Part shown: positions 29,117 through 37,759 of the stretch, one piece after another
Layout: the number at the start of each line of letters is the position of its first letter
Position numbering within the stretch: the stretch's first letter is position 1
Source of the DNA: Streptomyces diacarni
Lineage (GTDB): Bacteria > Actinomycetota > Actinomycetes > Streptomycetales > Streptomycetaceae
Length of the DNA: 64,000 nt
Reading direction: 5' to 3'
Assembly: GCF_003323715.1 (NCBI RefSeq)
Contig: NZ_QOIN01000045.1
Coordinates: 62,001 to 126,000 of the forward strand
Translations under genes and position numbers: made by a program
The notes under the pieces: model-generated
Seen by the model: only the letters and a program-made list of their open reading frames with translations
What the model was told of the DNA's origin: nothing
The model's database searches: none

Positions 29117-30442
29117 TCAGCGGGCGGCGGCGCCCAGCACCACCGGCAGCGCCTCCAGCTCGTTCTGGCTGAGGACCGGACGGTTGCGGATCCGCTCCGC
29201 CGGGACGGCGAGCCGCAGCTGAGGGAACCGGGCGAACAGCGCGGGGAGGGCGATCGACGCCTCCAGCCGGGAGAGCGCGGCCCCCGGGCAGATGTGCGGC
29301 CCGTGTCCGAAGGCGAGGTGCCGCACGGGTCCGGCGGCCGCTCTGCGCAGGTCGAAGCGGTCGGCGCCGTCCCCGTGCTGCGCGCGGTCCCGGCCGATGG
29401 CGCGGTAGGACATCACGACGCCCTCGCCCTCCTCGATGACCGTGCCGGCGACCTCGATGTCCGAGGTCGCGAACCGCATGAGCAGATGCGTGGAGGGCGA
29501 CTCCCAGCGCAGCGTCTCCTCGATGACCGCGTCCCAGCCGACCTCGCCGTCGAGCACGAGCCGCAGCTGCTCCGGATGGGTGAGCAGGGCCCGCACGGCG
29601 CACAGGATGAGGGTCACGGTCGTCTCGTGTCCCGCGGCGACCATGGCTTCGAGGTTGCCGCGCACCTCCTCGGCCGTGAGCGGTTCGCCGCCCTCGTCGG
29701 CGAGGACGAGGGCGCTGGTGAGGTCGTCACCGGGAGCGGCGGTCTTGGCGCGGACCATGTCGTGGTAGAGCCCGTCGAGCTCCTCGATGACGGCGAGGCG
29801 CTCGTCCTGCGGGGTCAGCAGCGAGAAGAAGGCCTCGTACAGCTCGTGCAGCCGGGGTTCGAGTGCGGGGTCGACGCCCATCAGGGAGCAGACGACCGAC
29901 ATGGGCAGCGGCTGCGCGAAGGCGGCCTTCAGATCGACGGTCTCCTCGGGGCCGTGCTCCGCCATGCGGTCCAGGAGCGCGGTGGTGATGCCCTCGATCA
30001 CGCCCCTGTTGGCCTCCAGCCGGCGCGGGGTGAGGGCCTGTGCCGTCTTGACCCGCAGGCGGCGGTGTTCGGCGCCGTCGACGGTGAACATGGAGCGGCC
30101 GGCGTCGACCATGCCGATCAGCGGCCAGGTGTGGTCGATGCGGCCGCTGCGCCACAGGTTCCAGCGGCCGATGTCCTTGACGAGCCGGCTGTCGGTGAGC
30201 AGCCCGCGGGCCTCGGCGTGGGTGGTGATCGTCCAGGCCTCGGCGCCCATGAGCGCGATCCGGGCCACGGGTCCCGCGGTCCGCAGCGCCTCGGTCTCCT
30301 CGGCGAGGCCGCCGACGAGCGGGTCGATCTCCAGGGGGCAGCTCGCGGACGTCTCCTGCGCGGGCGCCGCGGGTCCGTGGGCGGGGCAGCGGCTCTCGGG
30401 CGCCTCGGCGAGGGGGCTCTCGGCCGTGGGCTGTGGGTACAT
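29117..30442 (-). CDS. Cytochrome P450 (CYP154-like)
   Basis: The 441-residue P450 has all canonical motifs: I-helix AGHETT (with acid-alcohol pair), K-helix EETLRW (ExxR), and heme loop FGHGPHICPG with the proximal cysteine. A Pro/Ser/Ala-rich N-terminus and soluble body are typical of actinobacterial class I P450s needing ferredoxin partners, none of which is encoded here. The ATG overlaps the stop of the upstream P450 (TGATG), so the two are coupled. In Streptomyces CYP154 proteins follow CYP157 proteins, often in conservon operons; the subfamily is inferred. Confidence 0.87.
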   Translation of the reverse strand: MYPQPTAESPLAEAPESRCPAHGPAAPAQETSASCPLEIDPLVGGLAEETEALRTAGPVARIALMGAEAWTITTHAEARGLLTDSRLVKDIGRWNLWRSGRIDHTWPLIGMVDAGRSMFTVDGAEHRRLRVKTAQALTPRRLEANRGVIEGITTALLDRMAEHGPEETVDLKAAFAQPLPMSVVCSLMGVDPALEPRLHELYEAFFSLLTPQDERLAVIEELDGLYHDMVRAKTAAPGDDLTSALVLADEGGEPLTAEEVRGNLEAMVAAGHETTVTLILCAVRALLTHPEQLRLVLDGEVGWDAVIEETLRWESPSTHLLMRFATSDIEVAGTVIEEGEGVVMSYRAIGRDRAQHGDGADRFDLRRAAAGPVRHLAFGHGPHICPGAALSRLEASIALPALFARFPQLRLAVPAERIRNRPVLSQNELEALPVVLGAAAR

Positions 30443-31749
30443 CAGTGTCCTCCGTGGGGCGGGGTGGTCTCGAACCTGACGGGGAGCACCGTCATGCCGC
30501 GCAGGAAGGGCGAGGGGCGGCGTGCCAGCGCCTGCGCGGGCACGGCGAGTTCGATCCCGGGCAGCCTGTCGAGGAGCACCTCGATGCCGGTGCGGGCGAG
30601 GATCTCGGCGATCTCCTGGGCGGGGAAGGGGCACTGGTACTCGCCGTGGCTGAAGGCGAAGTGGGCGAAGTTGTTGTTGCGCAGCCCGTCGCCGGAGTGC
30701 GGGGTGTGGGCGTCGGGGTCGGCGTTGGCGCCCGCCAGGCCGAGCAGCAGCATGTCGCCCTTGGCGATGTGGCGCCCGGCCAGCCTGGTGTCGCGGGCGG
30801 CCCAGCGTCCTGCGAGGATCTGGGTGGGGGTGTCCTCCCACAAGACCTCGTTCATGGCCTCGGGGATGCTGTGGCGGCCGCCGGTCAGCGAGGCGGCGAA
30901 GCGGTCGTCGGTGAGCATGAGGCGCACCGAGTTGCCGAGCCAGTCGGACGTGGGCAGGAACCCGGCCGAGGTGAGCGCCATCAGGTTGAGGACGTACTCC
31001 TCGTCGGTGAAGGGCGCGGGGTGGGCCGTCATGGCGGAGGCCATGTCGGCGCCGGCCGTGTGGTGGACGCGTGCGACGAGCCGGCTCATCGCGGCGAGCG
31101 CGTCCTGGAACCCCTGGAGCGCGTCGGGTCCGCCGTCGCACATGTCGCTGAGGGAGCGGATGAGCGCGGGCCCTTCGGAGTCGGCGAAGCCGAGGACGCG
31201 GGCCAGCGCGAGGATGGTCAGCGGCCGGGCGTAGCCGGAGATGATCTCGGCTTCGCCCGTGCCGCAGAAGCCGTCGATGAGCCGGTCGGCGATCTCCTCG
31301 GTGGTGCGGCGCACTTCGATGTGGTCGACGCTCTCGAGCGCGTCCTGGACCATCGCCAGGTGGCGGCGGTGCTCTTCGCCGACGGTGAAGTAGACCGAGG
31401 GCTGCGGGGTGCCGATCATCGGGCGCAGTGGCCAGTCCTCGGGCACGTTGGGCCACTGGTTCCACAGGCCCTGGTCGCGGGGGAAGAGCAGCGGGTCGCC
31501 GGTGACGCGGAGGAGTTCGCGGTAGCCGATGACGAGCCAGGCGGGGACGCTGCCCGGGAGGGTGACGGGGACGACGGGGCCGTGGTCGCGGCGCATGTCC
31601 CGGTGGAGGGCCTCCAGATCGGTGTGGAACCTGGGCCCCATGAGGGGGACCGCGCCTGGCGGGGCCGCGGTGGCGTTCGAAGCGTGTGCGGGGCACCTGT
31701 CCGCGGTGTGTGCGGAGGCGCTCCCGGCGGGCCGGGGCTGACTGGTCAT
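30442..31749 (-). CDS. Cytochrome P450 lacking the ExxR arginine (CYP157-like)
   Basis: This 435-residue protein is a P450 by its heme loop (FAFSHGEYQCPFPAQE, Cys ligand present) and overall layout, but the K-helix reads NEVLWEDTP, so the normally invariant ExxR arginine is Trp. The I-helix reads LTSAGFLPTSDWLGN instead of AGxxT. Known CYP157 proteins of Streptomyces also lack ExxR, which supports that family. ATG 31749 is preferred over GTG 31779, as GGGGAA lies ~10 bases upstream. Whether it is a catalyst or a partner of the adjacent P450 is unclear. Confidence 0.85.
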   Translation of the reverse strand: MTSQPRPAGSASAHTADRCPAHASNATAAPPGAVPLMGPRFHTDLEALHRDMRRDHGPVVPVTLPGSVPAWLVIGYRELLRVTGDPLLFPRDQGLWNQWPNVPEDWPLRPMIGTPQPSVYFTVGEEHRRHLAMVQDALESVDHIEVRRTTEEIADRLIDGFCGTGEAEIISGYARPLTILALARVLGFADSEGPALIRSLSDMCDGGPDALQGFQDALAAMSRLVARVHHTAGADMASAMTAHPAPFTDEEYVLNLMALTSAGFLPTSDWLGNSVRLMLTDDRFAASLTGGRHSIPEAMNEVLWEDTPTQILAGRWAARDTRLAGRHIAKGDMLLLGLAGANADPDAHTPHSGDGLRNNNFAHFAFSHGEYQCPFPAQEIAEILARTGIEVLLDRLPGIELAVPAQALARRPSPFLRGMTVLPVRFETTPPHGGH

Positions 31750-32058
31750 GGTCGCTGATTCCCCTGTGAGCGGCGGCACTTGGTGTCTGCACGTGTCACT
31801 TCCTGCACACCTTAGACACGTTCCCGATCAGTGGGAGGCGGTTCTTGACGATCCGCGTCTTCTCGTTCTCTCCACCCCTCTCCACAAGTCGCCCGCCACC
31901 GTTCGGAGGTGTCCGACCCCTTGACAGAAGGGGAGGGCGCGCCCAATATCTGTAAACGTTTTCAGTCGCTGTAAAGGTTTACAGCCCGCGCGGCGGCTGC
32001 CTCATCGGACACTCCGGCGGAATCTCCGGCGGACCTCCATCGCGAAGGGGCCGAAGTG
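31750..32058. promoter_or_regulatory. Divergent region with strong promoter and two LacI-type operators
   Basis: On the + strand TTGACA (31921-31926) and CAATAT (31944-31949) are 17 bp apart, an excellent promoter. Two LacI-type operators follow: CTGTAAACGTTTTCAG (31950-31965, imperfect) and CTGTAAAGGTTTACAG (31969-31984, perfect palindrome), centres 19 bp apart, covering the start of transcription. They are the probable autoregulatory sites of the LacI protein that follows. The leftward P450 promoter must lie in 31750-31900 but is not obvious. Confidence 0.75.
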
Positions 32059-33189
32059 ATGTCTGACGGCGGACCACCGACCGTCGTGTCGATCGCGGAG
32101 CGCGCGGGCGTCTCGATCGCCTCCGTCTCCCGCGTCCTCAACGGCGTGGGAGCGCGCCCCGAGACCGTACGGCGGGTCGAACGGGCGGCGGCCGAGCTCG
32201 GCTACGTGCCCAACGCGGTGGCCCAGTCCCTCAAGGGCGGGCGCACCAAACAGCTGACGTTCGCCATGCAGGACATCGGCAACCCCGTCTACGTGGCGAT
32301 GGTCCGCCAGATCCAGGCCGTCGCCCGAGCCGCCGGGTACCGGCTGCTGCTGCACTCCACCGACGCGGTGATCGAGGACGAACTCGCCGTCGTACGCAGC
32401 CTCGGGGACCGGACGAGCGACGGGCTGATCCTGTGCCCCATCCGCATCACCCCCGAGCACGTGGAGGTGCTGACGGCCGCGGCCGGGCCCGTGGTCGTGA
32501 TCGGCTCGCTTCCCCAGGGCGTGCCGGTCGACGCGGTGCAGGCCGACTCGGTCCTCGGCGCCCGGCTCGCCGTCACCCACCTCGTCGAGAGCGGCAGGCG
32601 GCGGATCGCGTTCGTCAACGGCCCCCTGGACACGGTGCCGGGCCACAACCGCCGCCAGGGCTACCTCAAGGCGCTCGCCGAGGGCGGCGTCGTGCCGGAC
32701 CCGGCGCTGGAGCGGGCCACCTCCTTCGGACTGGCCGCCGGACGCGAGGCGCTGCACGACCTGCTCGACGCGGGTACGGCCCCCGACGCCGTCTTCTGCG
32801 CCAACGACCAGCTCGCCCTCGGCGCGGCGCAGGCCGCGCACGAGCGGGGCCTGCGCATACCCGAGGAGATGGCCGTCGTCGGCATGGACGACAGCGACCT
32901 CGCCCGCGCCTGCTGGCCGCCGCTGAGCAGTGTGGACCTCGGCTCCGAGGAGCGCGGCAGGACGGCGGCGCGGATGCTGCTGGAGCGACTCTCGGACACC
33001 CCCGGCTCCGACGACCGCCAGGGCCCCGGCCCCGAACCCGGAGGGCCCCGCCCCGGCGCGGCACGGCGCGTGACCACGGCGCCCCGGCTGGTCGTGCGCG
33101 CCTCGTCGGCCCCGTCCACGCCCCCGTTCACGTCCGCGTTCACGTCCCCGTCCACGTCCGCGACCACGGCGAGAGGCGGTGCCCGATGA
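32059..33189 (+). CDS. LacI-family transcriptional regulator
   Basis: The ~376-residue protein begins with a LacI HTH (SIAERAGVSIASVSRVLNGVGARPETVRRVERAAAELGYVPNAVAQSLKGG) and continues with a periplasmic-binding-like sensor domain (DGLILCPIRIT, PDAVFCANDQLALGAAQ, VVGMDDSDLARACWPPLSSV). The last ~55 residues are low complexity, with Thr/Ser/Pro-rich repeats (FTSAFTSPSTSATT) encoded by tandem 12-bp-like units at about 33117-33170. Its stop overlaps the first permease gene (ATGA), so it is part of the operon it probably represses. The ligand is unknown but likely a sugar or riboside. Confidence 0.88.
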   Translation: MSDGGPPTVVSIAERAGVSIASVSRVLNGVGARPETVRRVERAAAELGYVPNAVAQSLKGGRTKQLTFAMQDIGNPVYVAMVRQIQAVARAAGYRLLLHSTDAVIEDELAVVRSLGDRTSDGLILCPIRITPEHVEVLTAAAGPVVVIGSLPQGVPVDAVQADSVLGARLAVTHLVESGRRRIAFVNGPLDTVPGHNRRQGYLKALAEGGVVPDPALERATSFGLAAGREALHDLLDAGTAPDAVFCANDQLALGAAQAAHERGLRIPEEMAVVGMDDSDLARACWPPLSSVDLGSEERGRTAARMLLERLSDTPGSDDRQGPGPEPGGPRPGAARRVTTAPRLVVRASSAPSTPPFTSAFTSPSTSATTARGGAR

Positions 33190-34193
33190 GCACGGCCTCC
33201 CCCGCGTCGCTCGGCGACGAGGCGACAGGCACGGTCCCCGCGGCCCGCGGCGGCGGACGGGGCGGGCGCGGCACCCCGCCGCCGCGCACCCCGGCGGCCC
33301 GCAAGCGCCTCCTCGGGCTCGACCACGGCGCCTGGTTCCTGCTGCTGCCCGCGCTGCTGCCGATCCTGGTGCTGAGCGTGGGGCCGCTGCTGTACGCCAT
33401 CTCGCTCGCCTTCACCGACGCCCAGTTCGGGCGGACCGTGGAGACCGACTTCATCGGCGTCACCAACTTCGCCGACCTGCGCCTGGACTCGCTGTTCTGG
33501 GAGTCGTTCCGCATCGGCCTGGTGTGGGCGGTGGCGGTCACCGCGCTGCAATTGGTGCTGGCGCTGGGGCTGGCGCTGCTGCTCAACCAGAACCTGCGCT
33601 TCCGCTGGCTGGCCCGCACCCTGGCGCTGGTGCCCTGGGCGATGCCGGAGGTCGTGGTCGGCATCATGTGGCGGCTCGTCTACCACCAGGACGCCGGCAT
33701 CCTCAACAAGACGCTCCGGCAGGTGGGCCTCATCGGTGGGTCCGCCGAGAACATCGACTGGCTGACGAACCTCTCCCTCGCGCTGCCCGCCGTCATCCTC
33801 GTCGGCGTGTGGGCGGGCATGCCGCAGACCACCGTCGTGCTGCTGGCAGGACTGCAGAACGTGCCCCACGAGCTGACGGAGGCCGCGCAGCTGGACGGCG
33901 CCGGGGTGTGGCGGCGGTTCGCCTCGGTGACCTGGCCCGCGCTCAAGCCGGTGGCCGTGGCGATGACCGCGCTGAACTTCATCTGGAACTTCAACTCCTT
34001 CGGCCTGGTCTACGTGCTCACCCAGGGCGGGCCGGGCGGCCAGACGCGGCTGCCGATGCTCTTCGCCTACGAGGAGGCCTTCAAGTACGGCCAGTTCGGC
34101 TACGCCGCCGCGATGGGCGTCGTGATGATCGCCGTCGTCGCCGTGTTCCTCACGGTGTTCCTGCGCAAGCGCCTCAAGGAGGACGCCATATGA
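33186..34193 (+). CDS. Carbohydrate ABC transporter permease (MalF-type)
   Basis: The 335-residue integral membrane protein has about six hydrophobic segments (the first at ~48-68) and the EAA loop ELTEAAQLDGAGVWRRF (~residue 229) that docks the ATPase. The N-terminal ~40 residues are Gly/Pro/Ala-rich and cytoplasmic. ATG overlaps the LacI stop. Together with the next gene it forms the channel of an importer of the CUT1 class; no ATPase gene is in the operon, so a shared MsiK-type ATPase is likely used. Confidence 0.88.
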   Translation: MSTASPASLGDEATGTVPAARGGGRGGRGTPPPRTPAARKRLLGLDHGAWFLLLPALLPILVLSVGPLLYAISLAFTDAQFGRTVETDFIGVTNFADLRLDSLFWESFRIGLVWAVAVTALQLVLALGLALLLNQNLRFRWLARTLALVPWAMPEVVVGIMWRLVYHQDAGILNKTLRQVGLIGGSAENIDWLTNLSLALPAVILVGVWAGMPQTTVVLLAGLQNVPHELTEAAQLDGAGVWRRFASVTWPALKPVAVAMTALNFIWNFNSFGLVYVLTQGGPGGQTRLPMLFAYEEAFKYGQFGYAAAMGVVMIAVVAVFLTVFLRKRLKEDAI

Positions 34194-35095
34194 GCGGCAC
34201 GAGCAGCCTCGGCGCGCCGACCGCGCGCACGAGCGCGCCTTCCGCCGGACACGGGCGGCGGCGCACCCTGCGCCTCGCGGGCCGCACCGGGCAGTACGCC
34301 GGGCTCCTGTGCTACCTCGTCTTCCTCGCCTTCCCCCTGGTGTGGCTGGTCTCCACCTCCTTCAAGTCACCGCAGGAGCTGGGCAGGATCGACCCGACGT
34401 GGCTGCCGCAGCACCCGACGCTGGAGAACTTCCGCGCCGCCTTCGAGGCCCAGCCGCTGGCCCGCTCGGCGCTCAACAGCCTGATCGTCGCCGGCGGCGC
34501 CACCCTCATCTCCGTGGCGCTGGCCGTGCCGGCCGCCTACGCGCTGGTGCGCCACCGCTCCCTGGTGAGCACGGCCGCCAACGGGTGGGTGCTGGTCAGC
34601 CAGATGTTCCCGTTCGTGCTGGTGATCATCCCGCTCTTCCTCGTCCTGAAGAATCTGCACCTGGTCAACTCCCTCGGCGGGCTGATCATCGTCTACGTCG
34701 TCTGGAACCTGCCGTTCTCGCTGTGGATGCTCCAGGGCTACGTCAAGGCGGTGCCCGTCTCGCTGGAGGAGGCCGCGGCGGTGGACGGGGCGAGCAGGCC
34801 GCGCATCCTGCGCAGTGTCGTGCTGCCCCTGCTGGCGCCCGGCCTGGTGGCGACGCTGATGTTCTCCTTCGTCACCGCCTGGAACGAGTTCTTCTTCGCC
34901 CTCGTCCTGCTCAAGTCCCCGGAGACCCAGACGATGTCCGTCATCCTCACCCGCTTCCTCGGCGACGAGGGCGTCGCCGACCTGGGCCCGCTGGCCGCCG
35001 CCTCGGTGCTCGCGACGATCCCGAGCCTGCTGTTCTTCGCCCTGCTCCAGCGGCGGCTGGCCTCCGGAATGCTGGCCGGGGCGGTGAAGGGCTGA
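34190..35095 (+). CDS. Carbohydrate ABC transporter permease (MalG-type)
   Basis: The 301-residue protein has six predicted membrane helices and the EAA motif VSLEEAAAVDGASRPRILRSVVLP (~residue 190). It is the second channel subunit and overlaps the first permease (ATGA) and the binding-protein gene (TGATG). The absence of a cognate ATPase gene in the operon matches Streptomyces CUT1 importers energised by MsiK. Confidence 0.88.
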   Translation: MSGTSSLGAPTARTSAPSAGHGRRRTLRLAGRTGQYAGLLCYLVFLAFPLVWLVSTSFKSPQELGRIDPTWLPQHPTLENFRAAFEAQPLARSALNSLIVAGGATLISVALAVPAAYALVRHRSLVSTAANGWVLVSQMFPFVLVIIPLFLVLKNLHLVNSLGGLIIVYVVWNLPFSLWMLQGYVKAVPVSLEEAAAVDGASRPRILRSVVLPLLAPGLVATLMFSFVTAWNEFFFALVLLKSPETQTMSVILTRFLGDEGVADLGPLAAASVLATIPSLLFFALLQRRLASGMLAGAVKG

Positions 35096-36444
35096 TGCGC
35101 CGCGCACCGAGGGGAACGCGCGGAGCCGTCCGCGCCGCGACCGCCACCCTGCTGACCTGCGCCCTGCTCACCTCCTGCGCGGGCGGCGGCGAGGGCGACG
35201 GCGACGAGACCGTCACCCTGGACTACTACAGCCTCGCCTGGCAGAAGGAGTCCGTCGCCGCGAACAAGAAACTGGTCGCGCGGTGGAACAAGACCCACGG
35301 CAAGGTGAAGGTCCGCTACGTGCAGGGCGCCTGGGACACCGTCCACGACCAGCTGCTGACCTCCTTCGAGGGCGGCGAGGCGCCCGACATCATCCACGAC
35401 GACGCCAGCGACCTGACCGACTTCGCCTACGGCGGCTACCTCGCCGACCTGCGCGACTACCTGCCCGAGGAGTCGCGCGCCGCGATCCCGCAGGCCGGCT
35501 GGGACTCCGTGACGATGAACGGCGGCCGCGTCTACGGCGTGCCGTTCCTCCAGGAACCCAAGGTGATCATCGCCGACAAGAAGCTGCTGGAGCGCTCCGG
35601 CGTACGGATACCGACCGCGGGCCACCCCTGGACGTGGCAGGAGTTCGAGCGGGCCGCGAAGAAGCTGACCCGCGACAAGGACGGCAACGGCAAACCCGAG
35701 CGGTACGGCACCGTGTGGCCGATGAAGGAGCCGGTCAAACAGTCCGTCAACCTCTCGCTGTCCACCGGCGGACGCCTCTTCACCCGCGAGCGGACCGGCG
35801 ACGGCACCAAGAACACCGTGCGGTTCACCGGGCGCGACGCGGCCATCAGCGAGCTCATCCACCGCCAGGTCAACAAGGACCGCACCGCGCCGCGCAGCGG
35901 GCTCGGCATGGGCGGCTCCGACACGCTGCCCGGGTTCTTCGCCGGACGCTACGCGATGGTGCCGCTCAACTTCTCCTTCCGCCAGCAGGTGCAGCAGCAG
36001 GCGCCCGACGGTTTCGAGTGGACCGTCCTGCCGCTGCCGCGCGGTCAGCGCGAGGGCGAGAACGCGCAGGGCGTCGTCCCGCAGACCCTGTCCGTGGCGC
36101 AGGAGAGCGCGCACAAGAAGGCCGCGGCCGACTTCGTCGCCTACATGACCACCCCCGAGCACCAGGCAGCGCTCGCCAAGGGCGACTGGCTGCTGCCCAC
36201 CGCGAAGGAGGCACTGAAGGACCCCGAGATCAACCGGCGCGAGGACGGCTGGCGCACGGGCGCCCGGATCGCCCGCACCCTGCGGCCCTCGCCGACACTC
36301 GGCGTGCGCGGCTACGCGGAGTGGTCCGACAAGGTCGCCACCCCCGCCTTCCAGCGCTACTACAGAGCCGACACCGACCTGGACGCGCTGCGTGACGCGC
36401 TGGTCGACGACGGCAACCTGATCCTCGACCGCTACCAGAGATGA
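35095..36444 (+). CDS. Extracellular solute-binding lipoprotein (carbohydrate-type, CUT1)
   Basis: The 449-residue protein has a lipoprotein signal peptide (lipobox LTSC, about residue 28) and a family 1 solute-binding fold: YSLAWQKESVAANKKLVARWNKTHG, GEAPDIIHDDASDL, VYGVPFLQEPKVIIADKKLLERSG and the C-terminal MTTPEHQAALAKGDWLLPT. It captures an oligosaccharide or glycoside for the two permeases. Start overlaps the upstream stop. Confidence 0.9.
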   Translation: MRRAPRGTRGAVRAATATLLTCALLTSCAGGGEGDGDETVTLDYYSLAWQKESVAANKKLVARWNKTHGKVKVRYVQGAWDTVHDQLLTSFEGGEAPDIIHDDASDLTDFAYGGYLADLRDYLPEESRAAIPQAGWDSVTMNGGRVYGVPFLQEPKVIIADKKLLERSGVRIPTAGHPWTWQEFERAAKKLTRDKDGNGKPERYGTVWPMKEPVKQSVNLSLSTGGRLFTRERTGDGTKNTVRFTGRDAAISELIHRQVNKDRTAPRSGLGMGGSDTLPGFFAGRYAMVPLNFSFRQQVQQQAPDGFEWTVLPLPRGQREGENAQGVVPQTLSVAQESAHKKAAADFVAYMTTPEHQAALAKGDWLLPTAKEALKDPEINRREDGWRTGARIARTLRPSPTLGVRGYAEWSDKVATPAFQRYYRADTDLDALRDALVDDGNLILDRYQR

Positions 36445-36616
36445 CCCCTCCGGCGGGAAGAGCCGCACGGCACGGCCCCGGCCGGCCGTCCTCCCCCGCC
36501 GTCTGATCCGCACCGAGGCCGGCATACGGCCGCCAGGTGCCCCGGTTCTCCGCCGTCGCGGCGGAGAGAGTGCGCCCCAGCGCACGGCACGGAAAAACGC
36601 ACAGAAAGAGCTCCGC
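36445..36616 (+). other. Intercistronic gap between transporter and glycohydrolase genes
   Basis: At 172 bp this is the only sizeable gap inside an otherwise overlapping operon. It is GC-rich and can form weak hairpins, and it carries no clear promoter or operator that I recognise, so continuous transcription is the default. A GAAAGAG before the next ATG serves as ribosome site. Confidence 0.35.
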
Positions 36617-37759
36617 ATGAGCGCCGAGCTGTCGGCCGCAGCACCGCCCGCACGATCCGCGTCCTCCGCTCCCTCGCCCGCCCACTCCTCCGCACCCGCC
36701 CCCTCCCTTTCCCGCGCTCCTCGCGCCCTCACCCCCTCACCGACCGACCGCGCCAGGGGCGCGATGGTGGGACTCGCCGTGGGGGACGCGCTCGGCGCGC
36801 CCGCCGAGAACATGAAACCGTCGCAGATCCGCGAGAGGTGGGGCCGCATCGAAGGGTTCGTCAGCGACGATCCGGCCGGCACCGACGACACCGAGTACGC
36901 CCTCTTCTCCGGGCTGCTGCTGGCCGAGCACGGCTCCGCGCTGACCGTGGAGCACGTGGAGGCGGCCTGGCACCGGTGGATCGCCGACCTGGACGAGGGC
37001 TCCTTCCGCGGCGCCGGCTTCAGCGAGCGCGGCACGCTGGAGAATCTGCGCCGTGGCCTGGCGGCGCCCATCTCGGCGCAGCACCGGCACGCCTGGAGCG
37101 ACGGGCTGGCCATGCGGGCCGCGCCGTTCGGGGTGTTCGCCGCCGGGCGGCCCGCCGAGGCCGCGCGGCTGGTGGCCATCGACGGCACCGTCAGCCACGA
37201 GGGCGAGGGCATCTACGGCGGCCGTGCGGTGGCCGCGGGGGTCGCGGCGGCCATGGTCAGCGACAGCCCCGGCGCCGCCGTGCAGGCGGCGCTGTCGGTG
37301 ATCCCGGAGAACTCCTGGACCTCCCGCTCCCTCCAGCGCGCCGTCTCGGCCGCGCGCCGCGCACCGCTGCGGCCCGACGCGACGCGGCTGAGCGTCGAGC
37401 GCGCCGTGCGCTCGTCCGTCGTCATCGGCGGCTACCCGTGGACGGACCTGGCGCCCGAGGCGATCGGGCTGGCGTTCGGCGCGTTCACCGCGGCGCGCGG
37501 CGACTTCACCCACGCGGTGCTCACCGCCGTCAACATGGGCCGCGACGCCGACACCACCGCCGCCGTCGCCGGCGCGCTCGCCGGCGCGCTGCGCGGGCAC
37601 GCGGCCATCCCCGAACGGTGGTCGTCCGCGATCCGCCCCGTACGGGGCAGCTGTCTGCCCGCCATGGCGGGGCGGCACGTCCGCGAGATCGCCGACCGGC
37701 TCGTGGGCGCCGCAGGCGGCCACCTCGCCCCCTCCGACGCGGCGCGGGACGCCTCATGA
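36617..37759 (+). CDS. ADP-ribosylglycohydrolase-family protein 1
   Basis: The 380-residue protein has the family core after a ~45-residue low-complexity Ala/Ser/Pro leader: RARGAMVGLAVGDALGAP, metal motif GTDDTEYALF and the second motif NMGRDADTTAAVAGALAGAL. These Asp/Thr residues bind the two catalytic Mg2+ ions in DraG/ARH enzymes, so it looks active. Such enzymes cleave N- or O-glycosidic bonds to ADP-ribose or related ribosides. It overlaps the next gene (ATGA). Substrate is inferred only from the operon. Confidence 0.85.
   Translation: MSAELSAAAPPARSASSAPSPAHSSAPAPSLSRAPRALTPSPTDRARGAMVGLAVGDALGAPAENMKPSQIRERWGRIEGFVSDDPAGTDDTEYALFSGLLLAEHGSALTVEHVEAAWHRWIADLDEGSFRGAGFSERGTLENLRRGLAAPISAQHRHAWSDGLAMRAAPFGVFAAGRPAEAARLVAIDGTVSHEGEGIYGGRAVAAGVAAAMVSDSPGAAVQAALSVIPENSWTSRSLQRAVSAARRAPLRPDATRLSVERAVRSSVVIGGYPWTDLAPEAIGLAFGAFTAARGDFTHAVLTAVNMGRDADTTAAVAGALAGALRGHAAIPERWSSAIRPVRGSCLPAMAGRHVREIADRLVGAAGGHLAPSDAARDAS

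Noticed and set aside
29117-31792. Single 891-codon frame apparently covering both P450 genes.
   Set aside because: Only its second half is a P450. Its first half is the shifted shadow of the upstream P450, whose correct frame shows the heme loop.
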